From a virus: a stretch of DNA of 42,568 nt. Positions within the stretch are counted from its first letter, which is position 1. Each line of letters begins with the position of its first letter. Both the position numbers and the translations under genes were made by a program. The stretch spans positions 1-42,568 of the IMG/VR virus record IMGVR_UViG_3300022751_000006; one strand, written 5' to 3'. Positions 6,819-13,595 of the stretch are shown here, one piece after another. The notes below the pieces were generated by a model. That model was given only the letters and a program-made list of their open reading frames with translations. It was not told the origin of the DNA and made no database searches.

Positions 6819-6847
6819 ACATTACTCGACGTCGCCGATCATTGCAA
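6819..6847 (-). promoter_or_regulatory. Candidate promoter after internal terminator
   Basis: Minus strand: TTGCAA (6847-6842), 17-base spacer, TAATGT followed by A (6824-6819). It copies the layout at 795-823: terminator, then TTGxxx-N17-TAATGTA, then a gene start. It would drive the genes from 6793 leftwards, including the terminases. Weak -10 by the sigma70 consensus. Confidence 0.4.
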
Positions 6848-6854
6848 GCGGATA

Positions 6855-6899
6855 TACGCACAAACAGAAACCCCCGACATGATCAGTGCCGAGGGTTTC
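6855..6899 (-). terminator. Internal rho-independent terminator
   Basis: Minus-strand hairpin GAAACCCTCGGCA / TGTCGGGGGTTTC (6899-6867; 13 pairs including G-U pairs) with a short loop, followed by TGTTTGTGC. It follows the gene ending at 6971. The 14-base motif TGCTCATCTCCTCC (6917-6904, minus strand) precedes the stem, as at the 836-871 terminator. The T-run is imperfect. Confidence 0.7.
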
Positions 6900-6970
6900 C
6901 GGGGGAGGAGATGAGCAGAACGCAAGAGGAGGGGCTTGCATCATCTTTATGCGTGGTTTGTAGGGTTAGG

Positions 6971-7192
6971 TCAAGTGGGCTTTGGAATGGTTATCCATGA
7001 AATCGGGACCGAAACTAGCTTATCGTCCACTTGGCAAACGGCCAACGTGCCCTCCCCAAGCTTCCCATAGCCGCCAATATCCTGATGCTTTCCATAAACG
7101 AACGAAATGACAATCACTTCGCCATCCCGATATGGTGTGTCTGAAAATCCTGTCGGGTACCTGATCTTAGCTGAAATCGGCTTCTCGCTCAT
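6971..7192 (-). CDS. Hypothetical beta-rich protein
   Basis: 73 residues from ATG 7192 (ATGA overlap with the previous stop). MSEKPISAKIRYPTGFSDTP... with alternating hydrophobic strands and SVPISWITIP at the end, suggesting a small beta-barrel. Last gene before the internal terminator. Function unknown. Confidence 0.7.
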   Translation of the reverse strand: MSEKPISAKIRYPTGFSDTPYRDGEVIVISFVYGKHQDIGGYGKLGEGTLAVCQVDDKLVSVPISWITIPKPT

Positions 7193-7422
7193 TCTGTCTC
7201 TCCTTCTTGTTGGGATCTGGCTTTGGAGAGGGCAGAGCAAGCCGCGTCAACCATAAGCTGCGGGTTCCTACCCGTTCCATCGCCGTTTCCAGCTATCTCT
7301 TCCAAAGCCGCTCGCATCTCCTGGATTAGCTTGGCATCCGCCTCTGTTCGCCGTGCAGCTTGGTTTGTCAGGGCGCTAGCTTCATCGCTGGCCCACAACC
7401 TAGTTACCAGATTATCGCTCAC
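7189..7422 (-). CDS. Hypothetical helical protein
   Basis: 77 residues; MSDNLVTRLWASDEASALTN then a helical central segment (DAKLIQEMRAALEEIAGNGD). Resembles the C-terminal ends of phage Ead/Ea22-like proteins in style but no domain can be named. ATGA overlaps at both ends. Confidence 0.7.
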   Translation of the reverse strand: MSDNLVTRLWASDEASALTNQAARRTEADAKLIQEMRAALEEIAGNGDGTGRNPQLMVDAACSALSKARSQQEGETE

Positions 7423-8003
7423 TTCGTCTCTCCTTGAAGGGCGGCGCGAAATTTCTCAATAACAGATCGCCCATGATGAAGCGTGTCTGCTGGGTCACCT
7501 TCGGCCTCGTTCCACGCTTCTGCTTCATTCAGAGCCCGATCCACAGCCTCCGTTATCTCAATGTGGGCGGGGCGGGCGTAGAGCGCAGCGCGCAAGCGCT
7601 TGGCAACGTCCACGCGGTTTAGCCAAGGCCCATCGTTGTCGGGCTGCATGCCGTCAAACAGCGGCGGGTTTGTGCCCATCGGCACGATCTTAGGCGCGTA
7701 CCGCTCTGCTTCTAGAACTTGGTCAATGACCCCTTCCACTGCCTCACTCACCCCCGCTTGGCTGCGAAGGGATTGCAGTTCGGTGAGGATCAAGCGCATG
7801 GTGTCAGGATCGAAGCGGGCGATGTGGGCCGCGTTTTTCTGATCTCGGTTCAAGCCCCACATCAGGTCGCTGCTGGCAACTTTGTGCTCCCCATCGTGAG
7901 CAGTTGATTTTACCGCCCCGTATGCTTGGGACCAAGGCCCCGGCGTCACGCCTTCCAGGCCAGCCAGCATCACGCCGATATGTTCGTCGCTGACCTTGCT
8001 CAT
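7419..8003 (-). CDS. Ead/Ea22-like phage protein
   Basis: 194 residues from ATG 8003 (ATGA overlap). The N-terminal part has GLEGVTPGPW (residues about 15-24) and later NAAHIARFDPDTMRLILTEL (about 57-76). This combination recurs in Ead/Ea22-like proteins of phages; their function is unknown. The C-terminal third is helical (HIEITEAVDRALNEAEAW). Accessory, non-structural gene of the leftward cluster. Confidence 0.7.
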   Translation of the reverse strand: MSKVSDEHIGVMLAGLEGVTPGPWSQAYGAVKSTAHDGEHKVASSDLMWGLNRDQKNAAHIARFDPDTMRLILTELQSLRSQAGVSEAVEGVIDQVLEAERYAPKIVPMGTNPPLFDGMQPDNDGPWLNRVDVAKRLRAALYARPAHIEITEAVDRALNEAEAWNEAEGDPADTLHHGRSVIEKFRAALQGETK

Positions 8004-8263
8004 AGGTAATACCAATCCACCGTGTTTCCGTTTTCATCGCAGCGGTTTATTCTGTAGGTTACTATGCATACGGGCTTTGTGGGATCGCTATACAAATCAG
8101 GCTCGACATGCATAGTTTTCGGCGTTTCCTTAACAGGTTGCATTAGAATTGACTGCCTATGCTCGTAGGCTTCTCGTGATGCCGCGCCGGGGTTGATGAG
8201 GTCTTGTAGGTCGCAGGACGCTAGGAATGGGGAGAGGCTTAGGATGAGGATTGTACGGATCAT
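8000..8263 (-). CDS. Small lipoprotein
   Basis: 87 residues. A short hydrophobic signal peptide ends in the lipobox LASC, with the lipidated cysteine at C17, so the mature protein should be a lipid-anchored envelope protein. The rest is polar, ending in CIVTYRINRCDENGNTVDWY with two further cysteines. It lies in the early/middle cluster, far from the lysis genes, so a superinfection-exclusion or envelope-conditioning role is more likely than an outer spanin. That role is inferred from location and topology only. Confidence 0.75.
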   Translation of the reverse strand: MIRTILILSLSPFLASCDLQDLINPGAASREAYEHRQSILMQPVKETPKTMHVEPDLYSDPTKPVCIVTYRINRCDENGNTVDWYYL

Positions 8264-8508
8264 TTGGAGCGATCCATCCGGGCCTTGTCCTTAGCGCCCA
8301 ACTTGCCGCGATAGTCTTTAGACGGCTTTGGATGAGAAGAACCGTCTTCCCACCACGATAGGATTCCATCTACGCCTTTCGGATTGCCGTATTCTTTGGC
8401 ATTGTACCGGCTCTGGCGCATTGAGTTGTACGCGGGCCAGCTTAGCTCATTTTGAGCAGCCCATTCAGCGCGTCGGGCTTGGCGATAAGTGCTTGCGTGT
8501 CGTGCCAT
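8260..8508 (-). CDS. Hypothetical basic protein
   Basis: 82 residues, rich in Arg, Ala, Trp and Ser (MARHASTYRQARRAEWAAQN), with a Lys-rich tail. ATGA overlap with the lipoprotein gene downstream. Function unknown. Confidence 0.65.
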   Translation of the reverse strand: MARHASTYRQARRAEWAAQNELSWPAYNSMRQSRYNAKEYGNPKGVDGILSWWEDGSSHPKPSKDYRGKLGAKDKARMDRSK

Positions 8509-8565
8509 GTTTCAGGACTCCTTGGTTGATCGTTTTGTTTTATGTTAGGTCTCGACGGTAAGCGG

Positions 8566-9003
8566 TTAGCAGGCGCTGGACGAACTCGATGTTGATGTGC
8601 CGACGCTGAAGCCTGCGCCGGGGTCAAAGCCGATTGTTTTGGTGGTCGTTGTCGTGGTGTTAGCGCACGAGATAGCGCCGGGGATGGAATAGCCGCCCGT
8701 GGTGGGGGAGAGCGACATGGGGACGTAGCACTGCGGACCGCGCTTGAAGGGGTGGCCGAACATGTCAGCGGTAAAGCAACTTTCGCTTCCACCGTTCGGG
8801 GCGTTGCTCTCTGAAACACTGACCTGAGTGTCGGGAGCCTTGGTGATTGTTTGCGTCGTTGAGGAGCTAGTGCAGCTACTGCCGGAGCAGGACATGTCGG
8901 CCAGTTCATTCTGGACCTGCTCGAAGGAGAGGCCTTGGGCGTGTACTGGTGTGGTTGCGGTGAGGATCGCGAGAGCGGCGGTGAGTTTAGTTAGGCGGTT
9001 CAT
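8566..9003 (-). CDS. Secreted Ser/Thr/Cys-rich protein
   Basis: 145 residues. A clear Sec signal peptide (MNRLTKLTAALAILTATTPV) has a cleavage site after A22 (VHA/QG). The mature part is unusually rich in Ser and Thr, with runs such as TTTTTTKT and TSTSSSSSAC, and holds six cysteines, consistent with periplasmic disulfides. Its composition differs from neighbouring genes. A secreted non-virion protein is uncommon in a phage of this kind; a role acting in the host envelope is inferred. No family recognised. Confidence 0.75.
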   Translation of the reverse strand: MNRLTKLTAALAILTATTPVHAQGLSFEQVQNELADMSCSGSSCTSSSTTQTITKAPDTQVSVSESNAPNGGSESCFTADMFGHPFKRGPQCYVPMSLSPTTGGYSIPGAISCANTTTTTTKTIGFDPGAGFSVGTSTSSSSSAC

Positions 9004-9027
9004 TTCGTGGTTCCTTTAGTTAACGAT

Positions 9028-9252
9028 TCACTCTCTCGTTGTGTTTAGTTGGGCTTGGGAATGGGTGGAAATGATGCGCTGGAGCGTTTTCCGATGCATC
9101 CCTAGCCGCCTCGCTGTCGCTGATCTATTGCCCTCCATCAGGGCCAAAACCGCATCGATATAGAGCCATCGGATTTCGTCTGGGCTCTTCTCTGCGCGCA
9201 CGATATATTCCGAAAGGTTATCGGCCTTTGGGTAAAATGAAGGATAATCCAC
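9028..9252 (-). CDS. Fis/ActR-type helix-turn-helix regulator
   Basis: 74 residues from a GTG at 9252. AAGGAG lies 6 bases before this GTG but directly abuts an in-frame ATG at 9258, so the GTG is preferred. The C-terminal part (IDAVLALMEGNRSATARRLG, then MHRKTLQRI) is an HTH_8 (Fis-type) domain and closely resembles the DNA-binding end of ActR/RegA/PrrA response regulators of alphaproteobacteria. There is no receiver domain. It has a candidate promoter of its own (9278-9306). It may act on phage promoters or on host ActR-type sites; this is inference. Confidence 0.8.
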   Translation of the reverse strand: MDYPSFYPKADNLSEYIVRAEKSPDEIRWLYIDAVLALMEGNRSATARRLGMHRKTLQRIISTHSQAQLNTTRE

Positions 9253-9277
9253 GCTCATCTCCTTGCGTCACAATCAC

Positions 9278-9306
9278 ACACTAGAGGCGATACGCCGCAC
9301 CGTCAA
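9278..9306 (-). promoter_or_regulatory. Candidate promoter for the HTH_8 regulator gene
   Basis: Minus strand: TTGACG (9306-9301), 17-base spacer, TAGTGT (9283-9278). The -35 is close to consensus; the -10 is poor but resembles the TAATGT of the two terminator-linked promoters. It lies about 25 bases before the start at 9252. Confidence 0.4.
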
Positions 9307-9836
9307 CACCTTTCTTGCTCTGTCGGCAGCTTCTCCCAAACACCCATAGCTCTACACGTAGCCCGAACCTTTGGAATTGTCGCGCCGGTCACAAGGCTGA
9401 TGTTCAATGCGCTATTCCCGGCCATGGCTAACTGGAATATCCACCTGTTACGCTTGCTTGCGCGAACCCCTGAGGGGCTTTCCGTTGTTTTTGAGGGTGA
9501 GGCGCACTGACTTGTTTCCCTGGTACTTGCCATAGCCCTCTCTGCCGTCTGTGAGGCTAACGCGGATTGGCATTGTGGTAGTGAGTTCTCTGCCCTTGCC
9601 TCCGCCCCATTTGTATGGCCTGCCGAAATCAACGCGCCCGGTTTCTCCTCCATCGCCAACGAATGTTCGTCGGGTTTCATTGATGGTGCCGTTAATTTCA
9701 ACCATTGCATATGTCTCGTTCTGTTGAGATGATTTGTGTTATCCGTTGTGCCAATGCCGTGGGTTTGGACTGCGGTAGCGCGATCATCGGGGTTAAGTCT
9801 TAGTTCCTCACGGCGCTCTAGGATGAAGTTTAGCAT
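9303..9836 (-). CDS. Hypothetical protein overlapping another frame
   Basis: 177 residues; ATG 9836 lies just after the stop of the previous gene. The N-terminus (MLNFILERREELRLNPDDRA) and the C-terminus (LAMAGNSALNISLVTGATIP...) look protein-like, the latter resembling a small helix-turn-helix. The middle is Ser/Thr rich and coincides with the gene at 9448-9705 in another frame, which looks more convincing there. The true arrangement may be a short gene at each end with 9448-9705 between them. Confidence 0.4.
   Translation of the reverse strand: MLNFILERREELRLNPDDRATAVQTHGIGTTDNTNHLNRTRHMQWLKLTAPSMKPDEHSLAMEEKPGALISAGHTNGAEARAENSLPQCQSALASQTAERAMASTRETSQCASPSKTTESPSGVRASKRNRWIFQLAMAGNSALNISLVTGATIPKVRATCRAMGVWEKLPTEQERC
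9448..9705 (-). CDS. Hypothetical glycine-rich beta protein
   Basis: 85 residues, MVEINGTINETRRTFVGDGG..., with alternating polar/hydrophobic strands (TTTMPIRVSLTDGREGYGKY) and a basic C-terminus. Protein-like composition supports coding in this frame. It lies entirely within the longer frame at 9303-9836. No family recognised and the ribosome binding site is weak. Confidence 0.55.
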   Translation of the reverse strand: MVEINGTINETRRTFVGDGGETGRVDFGRPYKWGGGKGRELTTTMPIRVSLTDGREGYGKYQGNKSVRLTLKNNGKPLRGSRKQA

Positions 9837-9839
9837 CGG

Positions 9840-10058
9840 TCACGCTGTAGCCTTTATTTGATCGGGACTTTCTGACGGAACAGGAATAGGCTTGTGCCAT
9901 TTCAATGCACTTGGAAAATCTATCGGCTTTCCGTGCTCATTCGTGTGGTCTTCATACCACCACCAATAGCCCTTTATGGCCCCATGTTCAGGTTGCCAGC
10001 CAGCTACAATAATGCGCTCTAGGCTTGGAGCAGTTTCAATCGGTTGCCATTCGCTCAT
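9840..10058 (-). CDS. DUF551-like protein (copy 1)
   Basis: 72 residues starting MSEWQPIETAPSLERIIVAG, the opening typical of DUF551-type phage proteins; the usual ending HWMPLPEPP is replaced by LKWHKPIPVPSES. A second, more canonical member is encoded on the other strand at 21388. Family function unknown. Confidence 0.8.
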   Translation of the reverse strand: MSEWQPIETAPSLERIIVAGWQPEHGAIKGYWWWYEDHTNEHGKPIDFPSALKWHKPIPVPSESPDQIKATA

Positions 10059-10104
10059 TTACATCTTCTCTTGTTTGGATGGAGTGGGTTGGGGTTGGGA
10101 GGGG

Positions 10105-10632
10105 TTATAGAGCAATCTTCCGATTCTTCCGCATAACCGCGATGACCAAGAATGCTAAAAGGCTCATCCACATTTTCCCGATAATCTGCCCCTCTATATA
10201 TGCGAGCGATCCGAAGGCCAGCCAAAGAAACACGGCGCTATCAACAACCGACCCGACAATGCCACTGGCCAAAACCGCTATCCCTAGACGCTTCTTACGG
10301 AGCGGAGCGTACACTGCGAGGTCCGCGAGCTCAGACAAGGTGAATGCCAGAACTGATGCAACGACTAGCGCTGATGGTGCTAGCCACCAAGATAGAATGC
10401 CGCCCAACGCAATCGCAGCAAGAGCCGCGCAAGCCCCAAGACGCTCATGCACTATATCGCGCAAGACAAGCGCCGATCCTACCATCAAAACCCCAGATGG
10501 GGCCATTAGTCCGAACCCCACAGGGATCAAATGCGGCTCCATAGGTCCAAACTGAACCCCTATGTTTCCAATAAGCCAATTTGCCATCGGGATCGTCGCC
10601 GCGAACGCAGCAAAGGCTAAATATCCAATCAT
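10105..10632 (-). CDS. yhhQ: YhhQ/VUT-family queuosine-precursor transporter
   Basis: 175-residue integral membrane protein with about six hydrophobic segments. Family signatures are APSGVLMVGSALVLRDIVHE (residues about 44-63), ALVVASVLAFTLSELADLAV (about 88-107) and SGIVGSVVDSAVFLWLAFGS (about 123-142). The family imports 7-deazaguanine precursors such as preQ0/preQ1 across the inner membrane. The start overlaps the stop of the DpdA-like gene (ATGA), so transporter and transglycosylase are made together. This suggests the phage supplements host 7-deazaguanine supply for DNA modification. Function is by family; no biosynthesis genes are present. Confidence 0.88.
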   Translation of the reverse strand: MIGYLAFAAFAATIPMANWLIGNIGVQFGPMEPHLIPVGFGLMAPSGVLMVGSALVLRDIVHERLGACAALAAIALGGILSWWLAPSALVVASVLAFTLSELADLAVYAPLRKKRLGIAVLASGIVGSVVDSAVFLWLAFGSLAYIEGQIIGKMWMSLLAFLVIAVMRKNRKIAL

Positions 10633-11309
10633 GCTGTCAACTCCATCTGCTCAGGTTGATCATGCCATTTTCCAGGCGTTTGCATAGCGTCCCATCGATC
10701 TGCCATAGATCGCGGGGTATTCTGTGGTCGGTTATGGTTTTGCGCTACGTCAGTGCTGTCTACAGAGGCGAATGGGTAGTGCTTGCCACTGAGCTGCATA
10801 CCGCGAAGCATGTGCAGCCACGGAAGCCGTGAATGCCTTTGTGATATCTCTCCCCATATTTGGTCCATCCTCCGCTTCCATGGGTCCGATAGCACCACAG
10901 CATATTCATCAGTGCTGCCTACACAAACCCTTTGCCATTTGTCCGTTAAGGCCAGAAGCCGATCTAGAGGTTCATCCATATGCCAGACTGGAGCCCCCTT
11001 TTGCCCATGAGGCCATTCCTTGACCAACGCGTCTTGCAGTTGAGAACCGCCGTCCACAACGTCAGGAATAACAGCCCATGTCGTCGGGAAATTCAGCCAC
11101 TCATCGCACCAATCGTAAAACTTATTCCAGTCTGGCTGATAACCGCGTTTCCACGCTGAGAACGCCCCATTATCCAACATGACGGACTGACCGATCAAAT
11201 GCACTCTTTTCACATCATGAGGCGCGGCATGGGATACACAGAAATGGCGACCGTGCATTTCGTATAGAGCAGCTACTGGTGTTATTGGTGTTCCGTGATA
11301 GTGGATCAA
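10629..11309 (-). CDS. dpdA: DpdA-like 7-deazaguanine DNA transglycosylase
   Basis: 226 residues related to tRNA-guanine transglycosylases in the phage DpdA style. Landmarks are MLDNGAFSAW (D46), the loop IPDVVDG (D83), PVWH (107-110), RVCVGSTDEY (127-136), LHMLRGM (165-171) and YPFASVDST (178-186). DpdA enzymes swap guanine in DNA for a 7-deazaguanine base, which protects phage DNA from restriction. It is shorter than cellular TGT, as phage DpdA proteins often are. It lies directly before the YhhQ transporter with a 4-base overlap and after a DUF5131 gene three positions upstream. The base actually inserted cannot be told from sequence. Confidence 0.82.
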   Translation of the reverse strand: MIHYHGTPITPVAALYEMHGRHFCVSHAAPHDVKRVHLIGQSVMLDNGAFSAWKRGYQPDWNKFYDWCDEWLNFPTTWAVIPDVVDGGSQLQDALVKEWPHGQKGAPVWHMDEPLDRLLALTDKWQRVCVGSTDEYAVVLSDPWKRRMDQIWGEISQRHSRLPWLHMLRGMQLSGKHYPFASVDSTDVAQNHNRPQNTPRSMADRWDAMQTPGKWHDQPEQMELTA

Positions 11310-11884
11310 CGACCTTCCCCCATATCGCCGTCATCATCGGCGCTGTTAAACGTCTCGTATCCTAGCTTACTGATCAGGTATGAACTTACCTTTATGCCGG
11401 GAATACGCTCCTCAAACTCATTGGCATAGAAGGCGTCGTGGCGCTTGGCGTCCTCTTTGGCCCTAGCGATTTCCGCTGGCGTTTTCTGCTTTGGATCGAC
11501 GGATTCGACAAACCCCTCCATCATGCTCGTTACCCTCGCCATTGCCTCTGGGGTGCGGGATTGCTCTACCTCTGCATCCTTGTCCTGAGCGATGAACTGC
11601 TGGCGTCCTGCCTCTAAGAGGCGCTGCACCTTCCCATCATTGGCCTGCACAACTCGAATGTGGGTTGATAGCTCATCGCAGCTTGGGACGAATGCCCGGT
11701 TCTTTGCCTCTCGTGGAACCTGCCCGGTAATGAACTGCTCAATGCCCATGCGGACGAAATTGAAGGGGTAATAGTCAACTGCCTCTAGGTACGTATCGAC
11801 CGTAGCGCGGCTTACCTTGTTCTCACCGCCCGGATAGGCGCGGAACAGACGCAAGATCAAGGCTTCCTTGGCTTCGCGTTCCAT
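11306..11884 (-). CDS. Helicase-loader-like replication protein (tentative)
   Basis: 192 residues. The N-terminal domain (LRLFRAYPGGENKVSRATVD, then YLEAVDYYPFNFVRMGIEQF and FVPSCDELSTHI) resembles the N-terminal domain of phage helicase loaders/G39P-like proteins, which scan Y-x-x-x-L-x-x-x-P and F-x-P motifs. The C-terminal half is charged and helical. ATG 11884 has AGAGAGGATTAG upstream and overlaps the previous gene by 62 bases in another frame. With no phage primase or helicase, a loader recruiting host DnaB would make sense; this is inference. Confidence 0.5.
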   Translation of the reverse strand: MEREAKEALILRLFRAYPGGENKVSRATVDTYLEAVDYYPFNFVRMGIEQFITGQVPREAKNRAFVPSCDELSTHIRVVQANDGKVQRLLEAGRQQFIAQDKDAEVEQSRTPEAMARVTSMMEGFVESVDPKQKTPAEIARAKEDAKRHDAFYANEFEERIPGIKVSSYLISKLGYETFNSADDDGDMGEGR

Positions 11885-12164
11885 TTCTAATCCTCTCTGC
11901 TAGGTCTTGCTCTAGGCGGTCTAGGTTGGTCATTCCCATGCTGCGCTGCTGTGTGTTTTGTACCCAGCTTGGTTCTATGGATTGCCAGCCTTTCTCGATC
12001 ATCATCTCAGCGGCGGCGTTCGGGTCGGGACATGCTGCCAGCTTCTTAGCCAAGAGCTTTGCTGCGAAGTCTGTCATGGGCTTTCGAAGGCGCTGGCGGT
12101 GTTTGATTAGCTCCTCTGCTAAATCCGCCTCTACGGTTGTCTCTAGCCATTGGCGGGGGGTCAT
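11823..12164 (-). CDS. Hypothetical protein, possible replication-protein C-terminal module
   Basis: 113 residues. The segment TDFAAKLLAKKLAACPDPNA followed by MIEKGWQSIEPSWV looks like the C-terminal module of phage replication/loader proteins, where a helical pair precedes a GW-rich end. ATGA overlap with the DUF5131 gene upstream; its last 20 codons overlap the next gene. Function unproven. Confidence 0.55.
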   Translation of the reverse strand: MTPRQWLETTVEADLAEELIKHRQRLRKPMTDFAAKLLAKKLAACPDPNAAAEMMIEKGWQSIEPSWVQNTQQRSMGMTNLDRLEQDLAERIRNGTRSQGSLDLASVPRLSGR

Positions 12165-12985
12165 TCTTTTGCTCCAGGATACCCGTCATGGTGCACGCCA
12201 TTGAGTGCGCGTCCAGCTTCTTTTTTATTCCGGACGTGCTGCATATTCTCGTCCCAATTGCCCCATTGCTTGAACAGGAAGGGCACGCCTGCTTCCGCGC
12301 ACTGGTCGCGTAGCTGACGAAACCAGTCTGGATCGGCTACGCGAGCGTGCGGCCCGCTCTCGCCACCTGCGATGACCCAATCAATCCCATTCATGCCGTC
12401 GAGATGGCCTGTTGAGCCGTTGCTGGATATTTCCTGCCATTCTGCCCAGCGAAACGAGACAGGCCCAACCATCGGCTCTATCGAAAGAAACCTCACCGCC
12501 GAATCGTGCTTGAGCAGATGCGGAATGTTCTGATCGGCGCGCAACTGATCTTCAACGGTGGTGCCCAGCCAGACAGAACCCTTGATGTCATCCCAATAGG
12601 CTGGCAGCATCTTCTCGATGTTCTGGGGGCGTTTGGTCAACAACAGCCAATTCAGATCGGGACACTCACGAATGAGCGCCCACAGATCATCGCGCCATGC
12701 GGTATCAATCTGGTTGTCGAACACATCGGCCATAGATGCGCAAAACACCCGGCGCTTGCGGCCATGCTCTTCCATGAACTCACCAGCCTTCTTTTGCCAA
12801 CGGCGCGGCTCATTCCAATTCTTCTCGCTGGTGCGCCGCCTTGGCACATTCCCCCAATGGTTGCCGCCCGTTCGCTTGTCGAGATCAGCCGCATAGCAAT
12901 GATCACACGCGGGGCTGATCTTGGTGCAACCCCACCACGGATTAAATGTGCTATCCGTCCACTCAATTCCCGTACTTTCTGCCAT
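12161..12985 (-). CDS. Phage Gp37/Gp68 (DUF5131) Cys-motif protein
   Basis: 274 residues of the phage Gp37/Gp68 family. Characteristic features are WTDSTFNPWWGC (9-20) and the cysteine motif C20...C27-x-x-C30-YA, then FCASMADVFD (about 81-90), WLLLTKRPQN, VWLGTTVEDQ, RFLSIEPMVG, DWVIAGGESG and PFLFKQWG. The three-cysteine pattern and barrel-like motifs resemble radical-SAM-type proteins; the reaction is not established. AAGGAGAGAGAG precedes the ATG. It opens the operon that leads into the loader-like, DpdA and YhhQ genes, so involvement in DNA base modification is a reasonable guess but not shown. Confidence 0.88.
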   Translation of the reverse strand: MAESTGIEWTDSTFNPWWGCTKISPACDHCYAADLDKRTGGNHWGNVPRRRTSEKNWNEPRRWQKKAGEFMEEHGRKRRVFCASMADVFDNQIDTAWRDDLWALIRECPDLNWLLLTKRPQNIEKMLPAYWDDIKGSVWLGTTVEDQLRADQNIPHLLKHDSAVRFLSIEPMVGPVSFRWAEWQEISSNGSTGHLDGMNGIDWVIAGGESGPHARVADPDWFRQLRDQCAEAGVPFLFKQWGNWDENMQHVRNKKEAGRALNGVHHDGYPGAKE

Positions 12986-13020
12986 CTCTCTCTCCTTGTT
13001 TCAGACAATACTGATCAATT

Positions 13021-13595
13021 AAGACGTAGGGTGAGGATGGTACAATCCCCGCGCCTTTGTCTCTGCACACTGTTCAGTCGCTATGCAGCCCACTGCATTT
13101 TATCGTCACGGTCGATGCAGGATGCTCCCTGCGGCTCTAAGGGCAACCGACTGCCCGGATATTAGACCCTAAGGCCTATTCTCACCACTCACTGTCGTTT
13201 ATCGCGTTCGTTGCCGACGCGCGGCTGTCTTGAGGCCGAATTCATGGGCTGTAGGCACGGCGTGAGGATTTAACCTCCCAAGCCGATTAAGTGTGGCTTT
13301 ACGCCAAAGGTACACCGCTTCGCAGCTTGGCGACCTAATGGCTTCAACAATATCTGGGTAAGGGCTTGAACCAAAGTGCTAGACTTGGTATTTAAACCTT
13401 ACCGAATGTGTTTTACCCACTTCGGTCATCGTTCAGGAGCCTTGTGAACTCGCTGAACGCCTTCATTTAGAGGGATATCCCCTCAATAGTCAAGAGGCTC
13501 GCTCCGTTCATTCGTGGCGGGCCTCATTGCTTCAGAGGATAGGATGGGGTAGTATCTGCATATGGACGCCACAAGCCAACGGGATGATCACTCGT
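13021..13595 (+). ncRNA. Structured noncoding RNA region
   Basis: No credible protein in 12986-13773. The plus strand holds a succession of helices. A 9-bp pairing GGTGAGGAT/ATTCTCACC (13030-13038 with 13178-13186) encloses hairpins at 13083-13098 (ATGCAG/CTGCAT), 13117-13132 (GCAGG/CCTGC) and 13141-13156 (GGGCA/TGCCC). A three-way junction is closed by GGCGT/ACGCC (13259-13305). Further stems lie at 13357-13403 (GGTAAGG/CCTTACC), 13401-13426 (ACCGAA/TTCGGT, an alternative to the previous one), 13430-13459 (CGTTCAG/CTGAACG) and 13470-13484 (GAGGG/CCCTC). A G-U pair in the first helix favours the plus strand. It runs into the tRNA-like element. RNA family unknown; limits approximate. Confidence 0.6.

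Noticed and set aside
12506-13165. Plus-strand open frame of 219 codons running into the noncoding region
   Set aside because: Its first two thirds lie opposite the DUF5131 gene; the part inside the noncoding region has no protein-like character and contains the RNA helices.
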